DNA from: Heliopora coerulea
Taxonomy: Eukaryota > Cnidaria > Anthozoa > Scleralcyonacea > Helioporidae
Length of the DNA stretch: 64,000 nt
Assembly (NCBI GenBank): GCA_030142905.1
Contig: JASJOG010000418.1
Location: forward strand, 102,001-166,000
Direction: 5' to 3'
Made by a program: the position numbers and the translations under genes. Shown piece by piece: positions 48,801-64,000 of this stretch (its first letter is position 1; the number at the start of each line of letters is the position of its first letter). The notes beneath the pieces are model-generated. The model did not search any database. It was not told the origin of the DNA and worked only from the letters and a program-made list of their open reading frames with translations.

Positions 48801-50531
48801 ATTGGTCTCATGATGGTTTTGAAATAGAACTGAAATATTGCCGATTTATATTCGTCGTCTTGATTTTAACTAGTGCATCCTAAGTTTTCAAGATGTCCTT
48901 CTTCGAATATTGTTTTATTTTGTATATTTTTACACTGTCGGCTGGCTCAAGATAAAGTACATTGAAACACTCCTGTAAGTGGAACAGAGTGTTGAGACTT
49001 TCGAACCACACGCGAATTGAGATAAAAAGCAATGTTATATACTAAAGATTTCAGCCATGCTTACGATAAACAAGACTTGTCAAACCGGACATACGTTTCG
49101 TTAAACAATGAGAACTGCCTTTTCGCACTAATATAGCAAGACAGAGATCTACTGTCACTACTGGTATGCCATTTACTTACTTGATAAAGTTGTGCTAACA
49201 CCGAAATCTTTGGTATAGAACAAACTCTTGTTGATTCCCACCTCGAAAATTATTGCGTTCCAAAATTCCCAAATGTTTCAATGTTGCCATATGAACGTAA
49301 AGCGTATTAAATACGCTAGTTCGACGTCTCAATTCAAATAAGATTCAGGATAAAATCCATTTTATTAAACAAAGACAAGGAACATAACACAGGCAAGAGT
49401 TACAATTTTGGCTGATGGAAACTTGTTTTGCACGTAAACTTGATAAAATGATTTGGATGACAAGCTAGGACAAGCAGTAAGTGAACGTTATCCTAAACAT
49501 TTGAATTATTTTTCGTACTCTAGTCCAAAGCTCATGTTACGAGTCAACACAATTTTATTTCCCCTAAGATCTTCTACGCAGTCGAAACGCCAAGTTCGTC
49601 TTTAGGAGCCGATGAAGATCAATGAAACGCAACCTTTGTCTTGGCACAACTCAACAAGAGTATAACAAGTTTCTTACTGAGGTTCACTATCTTAGAAGAA
49701 GATTATTTACGTTTATAAATATGTCGCAGAAAAATTACTGGACCTCTTGTACAGTTAACAAACGAATTGAATAAATATGACCACAGCAATGCTAAATGGC
49801 TGAGACGTATCACTGGTCACATTCAGAAATTTCTAATGTACACTTATAAATACACTTTTCTACTTACATACCAGTTTACCACATCAAGAAATGATACTTG
49901 AAATTGACCGACCATAATTCAAAAATGAAAAACGATCAAACCTTACCATAATAATTCTTACATGGTGCAGTTAATTTGATGAAAACATGAACAGATGATT
50001 GCACAATGTGAGAGTTCGGTATCTTATCTTATTTACACACGGTTAGTTTCAAGCAACATTTCTCCATGGAATATTTCGCTGGTTTGACAATTCCTTGGTT
50101 TTGTATTCTGTTCTGACATGCCCTAGGCGCTAATCGCAAGACATACAGAACAAAACTGTCGGAGTTTGAATGAGGTTTCATTTGAAACAAAACACACGTC
50201 TATAGTTTCTTATTCTTAAGCTCAGTAACTATTGACTAACGATAAACTATCTTTTGTGAATCTGGCATGAAAAAGTATTGAATGCAGTCATTAAACGATG
50301 TTTGGCTGTGTTTGGTACTTTGGTAGAAGTGACATTACCATTTCAAACTAATGAATTTGTAGTTAATCACGCTGAAATTTCGGAACATCCCTGTTGGAAT
50401 TTTCCGGAATGACAAAGTTCATGGAGTGCCGAAACACACTTTTTTGTTGTTCTACTAGAGTACCTAACACAGCAAATATCCGCCATTTATATATCTATCT
50501 ATCTATCTGGTTTTTAATATTACAGCTAATG

Positions 50532-51776
50532 TTACGAAGAATCAGTACCAAAATAACGATCACCAAAATTACCTAGAAATATTAAAAATGTTAACAATAA
50601 AACGACAGGACAGCAATAACGGAGATGATCACAACATCACAAACAGCAACAACGGCAATGATAATAATAAAAACAACTTTAGCAGTAAAACAACAGCAGC
50701 AGCAATAACAACAAAAACTACAACGACGACCACAACAACTACGACAACAACAACTACCACAACAGCTACTACGACAACAACAGCAACAACAACAGCAACA
50801 AAAACACCACCACCACCACCAACAACAACAACCACCACAACAACAAAAACTACAACCACCACAAAAATAGCAACAGCGACAAATGAAAAGTTTTACAATC
50901 TCGTAGAGGTATTCACGATAAGACAACAAATTGTACTAACCAATTCCTGGAATTATATGAAAATATTCGTTTACTTCCGGGTCCACAGCACCGGTTACTA
51001 TTTTGACTTTCGGAAATGCATAGGCAACAGAATGAACTCCTGGAAAAAATGAGGAAAATTCTAAGAAAACTAACCAATAATTGTCAGGTCGCAGCATTAC
51101 AGTTAGTCCATGATTTGCGGTTTTCTGCAAGTAAGGATGCGAGGACTGGTACCCAGAGTATTTTGAATCGACGGCCGCCTCAGAAGAAAAGGTTCCGTGA
51201 ATGATCACGATGAGAACGATTAAAGTTCAATGAGTAATAACATCTCTCATTTCTTGGGACCTTGTTTTTCGTTCATACCGAAAACACAAGTCTTTCCTCT
51301 GACTCTTTATAGAACCAAAATATCAAGTTTGTTTTTGAAACACTCTGCCTCAATAAAGTATTTGTGGCACCAATCATTAATCAAGATATTCTTAACGTTT
51401 TCCCGCCCAAGACGTCTTCCCTTGGCGAGTAAAATCGCATGGCGTTTTCCAGAGTAAAATCAAAAGGTCGGCCACGGACCGGAAAAAGTTAAACCGGAAA
51501 CGGTTTTAGCTCTTTATTCGTAAGCAAGCGACCGCGTGAGTACACATAACCCTACCTGACTCCGCGGCAATTAACGATACAAACAATATATTGTCTTCTT
51601 TAACGTCGTGATCCTGAAAGATGATGGGAAAAAACAAAATAAATAAATAAATAAATGAGTGTGATCATCGTCTGGCAATCATAAAAACAGATTTTATGCC
51701 ATTTCAATGCTTCCTGAAACTAATTCTCCTGAAACAGCTGACCTACTTACCAAAAGAACTCGGATTGCCATTAAAG
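50532..51776 (-). pseudogene. UCKL1: UCKL1 terminal exons 12-15, array copy 2
   Basis: The same four exons occur at 51751-51776, 51556-51613, 50941-51039 and 50532-50572, with the same open frames, donors and acceptors as copies 1 and 3. Splicing from UCKL1 exon 11 at 57900 to this copy would give the same protein as copy 3 but a transcript skipping the copy 3 poly(A) region. Confidence 0.8.
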
Positions 51777-54700
51777 CTAAAAAAAGAAATTACGTTTCAG
51801 TCATTACACTCATTTCTAATCAATTTTGCATGTTCGTATGTCCCACTTGTGTCCGAAACTTCTCGCTTTCTTTCAGCGCGGGATTTGCCTTCTATATTGC
51901 AGACTTTACCACATGGAAAGAACACATTGATAGTTTCTTGGAAAATGTTATATCAAAGTACAACTATCCGGTACTATCAAGTTTTACTTTGTTGAAACAT
52001 CCAAACAAACTGAGTTATGTGTTAAAATACGCGTTAATAAATCATGAAGAAAGCACTACAGAATTTGGCTCCAAATTACTATACTGCAAATCGGATATAT
52101 CATTGTCCTTATTTACATAAACTTTTCCACCATTTTCTACGTTAATATTTCCTGAAACTTCGTAATTGTAGCCAGCAAAAATGGCCATTGAAATGTATAT
52201 GTATTTTAAGAAAAGATACAATATTCGCGATCGAACTGTACGGGATTTACTTAGGCTGGCCATGTCTATCCCAGACAATTTGGTCGTTCATTTCAATCTA
52301 TCGTATCTTGATGACTCTGTTGTACACGAAAACGTCTTTCATTAGTAAACCGCTGATGAAGGACAAGCTAGTGGGACATACCTTACTCAACTATTACGTA
52401 GCTATGTACTTTACTTAAATATATGCCTGTTACGCACAACGTGACTGTATGAAATTATTTAGAACTAAATTTTAATTGCAGTATATTACTGTAGATATAT
52501 ATTCCAGTATCTTAAAGTATATCAATAATCGTTTAATTGGTTTGGTTCTCAGTTTTCGCGACGGATTTGAAAATTTGATTTGACTGTCAGCATTGACAAC
52601 AGTGGCACTGTTTTACTGGATTTTCATTTTGTTTTTGATGCAGATAGCTGACTTGTAGGCGTTAAAACGCAGACATTTTTATTTGTTGAAGTCTAAAGTT
52701 GAAAGACCAAGTATTATCTTTCAACATGTCATTAAACCCGTTAGGTTTTACTTCCAACTTAAAAACCTCTCTTTATGACGTAAACTTGAACGTTTTGTAC
52801 AGCAAATCAGACAGTTTCAAGTTCAATTTCAAATCAACCCATTAACTCAGTACCAGTCCTAACGGAACTGTGCAGTGCTACGATCTCTACGATTACTGAG
52901 TTCCAAGGCAACGAATTGAATTTAGAATGTACATATATACCTTGTACAAGTTTATAATCAGAAAATTGATAATTAAGACATATAATCAAATGAAAAAATT
53001 ATTTAACTAAAAATTATCTGATAATTTCAGGCCGTGTTCCTGAACTTTGCCTGCCAAAATGTCGAGTATCTATTAAACACTGTCAAAATATTATTCAAAC
53101 AATTTTAATTGTATTAATGACATTTTACCATCCCTTTTATTGACCTGAATTATCGAAATATCGTTGACATAGATTATGTATATTTGTGGGTGTTGGTGCG
53201 TGTATATTTGTGTGGGTGTGGGTGTGGGTGTGGGTGTGGTCGTGTGTGGACGTAACCTGTATAAATTCCAATTTTACTGAATCTGTGTGCGGGTGTGGGT
53301 GTGAGCATGGAGTGTGGGTATGGGCGTGTGTGGACGTAACCTCTATGGATTAATTTCAATCTTACTCATGAACCACAATTTCTTGACTACCCATATGCGA
53401 AATACCATGTTTGAATACCTTCATCCACAATAAAATGGGGAAAGCCGATTCTCGTACCTTTTTAAAATATCATTTGCGGTCAGGAGATCGAGCTACGTTA
53501 GGTTCTTGATTCAATCTGAAAGAGTAACGAAAACCTAGTTTTCAATAAAATCCTTTAAAATTAAAGACATGAAAAGAATAAAAGTCGATATACTTTTAAA
53601 ATACCTTTTCACAATAAAAGTTTCAAACGGTTGATCCACCACAAATACATGTTCGTGTAGTGAAAAAAAAAAATGCTGATTCAGGCAAAACCGCTTGATT
53701 ACAAACGTGAGGTGAGAAAACTCGCTTGTGTACGGAAATGAGACCCAATATTCTAAACAACATTGCTGTAGAACTAAGTTCATCAGAATGGGAGGTTTCC
53801 GCAGGTTAAAATTTGACAAACATGGAACATTAACAACACAAACAACTTATATTGATATAGCCACAAAAGTAAAGAAGCTGTGTTGCATATTGGCCGCACG
53901 TTTGACAAACATGACGTATATTTTGTAGATAGCTTTGTTTACATTTTTCTTGATAACGAAGTGAACGTTCTTTAAAGAGCCCTAGTCTCCCTTAGTTCGA
54001 GGAAAGGATCTGCGGTCCAAACGCCTCCTCGTGTTCCGCACCACAGCAGCAAATTCATCTAAGCAAAAGTTTATCTACCACACTCGCCTTTTAAGGCACC
54101 TTCAATAATTTATAAATCCATTTTAATGTGAAAAAAGTTACACATTACACACGTGTCCCTAGCCACAAACTCACATTTCCAAAGGTCCATCCTCACGGCA
54201 CAATTGTCGCGTGCGTTTCATTATCCTGGTGTATGTGATCATCTCCAAGGGCCCATTGACATGATGCAATTGATCTATACGAACTCCTATACGATTGTTC
54301 TCCTTATGTATGTACTGTTGTCTCAAAGAGACACAATTCTTACACTCGATTCGCTCGCTAATGTTGCAAAACGTACTGAATGCTCCAATGAATTAATCGG
54401 ATAAAGTAAAATGAACAATCGTATGACAATCGTATCGTGTAAATGAACCTTGAAGAGCACAATCCTCGTTCGCTATTAGCTAACGAAAGTTGCAATATAT
54501 CGTCAAGACTCTCGCGAGAAAATCACATATACCAGACGGATCAATCTTAAGCGACTACAGTACCGTGAAGAGAAGTCTTAATAAATATCTACCGAAACAA
54601 ATAAAGCAACTAGTAAGATATAGGATACAAAATAAAACAACATCCGAAGAGGAACTGCTGGAAAACTTAACATACCAGTTAAAATCAATTGGTCTCATGA

Positions 54701-56414
54701 TGGTTTTGAAATAGAACTGAAATATTGCCGATTTATATTCGTCGTCTTGATTTTAACTAGTGCATCCTAAGTTTTCAAGATGTCCTTCTTCGAATATTGT
54801 TTTATTTTGTATATTTTTACACTGTCGGCTGGCTCAAGATAAAGTACATTGAAACACTCCTGTAAGTGGAACAGAGTGTTGAGACTTTCGAACCACACGC
54901 GAATTGAGATAAAAAGCAATGTTATATACTAAAGATTTCAGCCATGCTTACGATAAACAAGACTTGTCAAACCGGACATACGTTTCGTTAAACAATGAGA
55001 ACTGCCTTTTCGCACTAATATAGCAAGACAGAGATCTACTGTCACTACTGGTATGCCATTTACTTACTTGATAAAGTTGTGCTAACACCGAAATCTTTGG
55101 TATAGAACAAACTCTTGTTGATTCCCACCTCGAAAATTATTGCGTTCCAAAATTCCCAAATGTTTCAATGTTGCCATATGAACGTAAAGCGTATTAAATA
55201 CGCTAGTTCGACGTCTCAATTCAAATAAGATTCAGGATAAAATCCATTTTATTAAACAAAGACAAGGAACATAACACAGGCAAGAGTTACAATTTTGGCT
55301 GATGGAAACTTGTTTTGCACGTAAACTTGATAAAATGATTTGGACGACAAGCAGTAAGTGAACGTTATCCTAAACATTTGAATTATTTTTCGTACTCTAG
55401 TCCAAAGCTCATGTTACGAGTCAACACAATTTTATTTCCCCTAAGATCTTCTACGCAGTCGAAACGCCAAGTTCGTCTTTAGGAGCCGATGAAGATCAAT
55501 GAAACGCAACCTTTGTCTTGGCACAACTCAACAAGAGTATAACAAGTTTCTTACTGAGGTTCACTATCTTAGAAGAAGATTATTTACGTTTATAAATATG
55601 TCGCAGAAAAATTACTGGACCTCTTGTACAGTTAACAAACGAATTGAATAAATATGACCACAGCAATGCTAAATGGCTGAGACGTATCACTGGTCACATT
55701 CAGAAATTTCTAATGTACACTTATAAATACACTTTTCTACTTACATACCAGTTTACCACATCAAGAAATGATACTTGAAATTGACCGACCATAATTCAAA
55801 AATGAAAAACGATCAAACCTTACCATAATAATTCTTACATGGTGCAGTTAATTTGATGAAAACATGAACAGATGATTGCACAATGTGAGAGTTCGGTATC
55901 TTATCTTATTTACACACGGTTAGTTTCAAGCAACATTTCTCCATGGAATATTTCGCTGGTTTGACAATTCCTTGGTTTTGTACTCTGTTCTGACATGCCC
56001 TAGGCGCTAATCGCAAGACATACAGAACAAAACTGTCGGAGTTTGAATGAGGTTTCATTTGAAACAAAACACACGTCTATAGTTTCTTATTCTTAAGCTC
56101 AGTAACTATTGACTAACGATAAACTATCTTTTGTGAATCTGGCATGAAAAAGTATTGAATGCAGTCATTAAACGATGTTTGGCTGTGTTTGGTACTTTGG
56201 TAGAAGTGACATTACCATTTCAAACTAATGAATTTGTAGTTAATCACGCTGAAATTTCGGAACATCCCTGTTGGAATTTTCCGGAATGACAAAGTTCATG
56301 GAGTGCCGAAACACACTTTTTTGTTGTTCTACTAGAGTACCTAACACAGCAAATATCCGCCATTTATATATATATATATCTATCTGGTTTTTAATATTAC
56401 ATTATCGGCTAATG

Positions 56415-63944
<7,530 letters not shown>

Positions 63945-64000
63945 CTGAAACCACAAAATTCAATTTAAGGAAATTCTAGTAACAGTATTACTCAACCTGT

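Overview
The window is animal nuclear DNA, most likely from a cnidarian such as a stony coral or sea anemone. It is AT-rich, with genes split into many small exons by GT-AG introns, and it holds abundant MITEs, tRNA-derived SINE-like repeats and microsatellites. The assignment to Cnidaria is an inference from gene families, gene structure and repeat style; no species marker is present. Exons were reconstructed by eye from splice sites, phase continuity and family resemblance. Most of the long open frames elsewhere are low-complexity repeats or shadows.

Layout. (1) 697-5811, plus strand: 3' part of an ArfGAP of the SMAP1/SMAP2 type. (2) 9790-15607, plus strand: a gene joining an AbfB-type beta-trefoil to two Tudor-like folds, with a choice of two N-termini. 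One of its introns holds a hAT-like MITE and a nested direct/inverted array of tRNA-like repeats. (3) 16670-21677: a mobile-element island with a PIF/Harbinger derivative that keeps only transposase exon 1, a decayed hAT-like TTF zinc-finger transposase preceded by a 2A-like stop-carry-on motif, an intact intronless staphylococcal-nuclease-like gene on the minus strand, a TTA-flanked MITE and a foldback repeat. (4) 22895-39381, plus strand: a complete 24-exon MYT1/ST18-family gene encoding an FCS-like finger, five CCHHC fingers, an acidic middle, a coiled coil and the family C-terminus. (5) 40014-57686: three head-to-tail, nearly identical copies of a 5.9 kb unit. (6) 56415-63944, minus strand: the 3' two-thirds of a uridine-cytidine kinase-like 1 (UCKL1) gene, running off the right edge.

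The main structural result is that the tandem unit is not an anonymous satellite. Each copy carries the last four coding exons of UCKL1 (minus strand) plus about 4.6 kb of downstream DNA. The gene therefore has three consecutive, apparently identical 3'-terminal cassettes between itself and the convergently transcribed MYT1-family gene. The copies differ by a few substitutions and by repeat-length changes, so they are either a very recent triplication or, less likely, an assembly duplication.

The genes do not form one pathway: vesicle traffic (SMAP), a possible chromatin or RNA adaptor (AbfB-Tudor), zinc-finger transcription control (MYT1 family) and pyrimidine salvage (UCKL1). The best candidate novelties are the 2A-like motif with a hAT-like transposase, the UCKL1 terminal-exon triplication, the AbfB-Tudor fusion and the MYT1 gene whose fingers sit in symmetric 63-nt exons behind an FCS-like finger.
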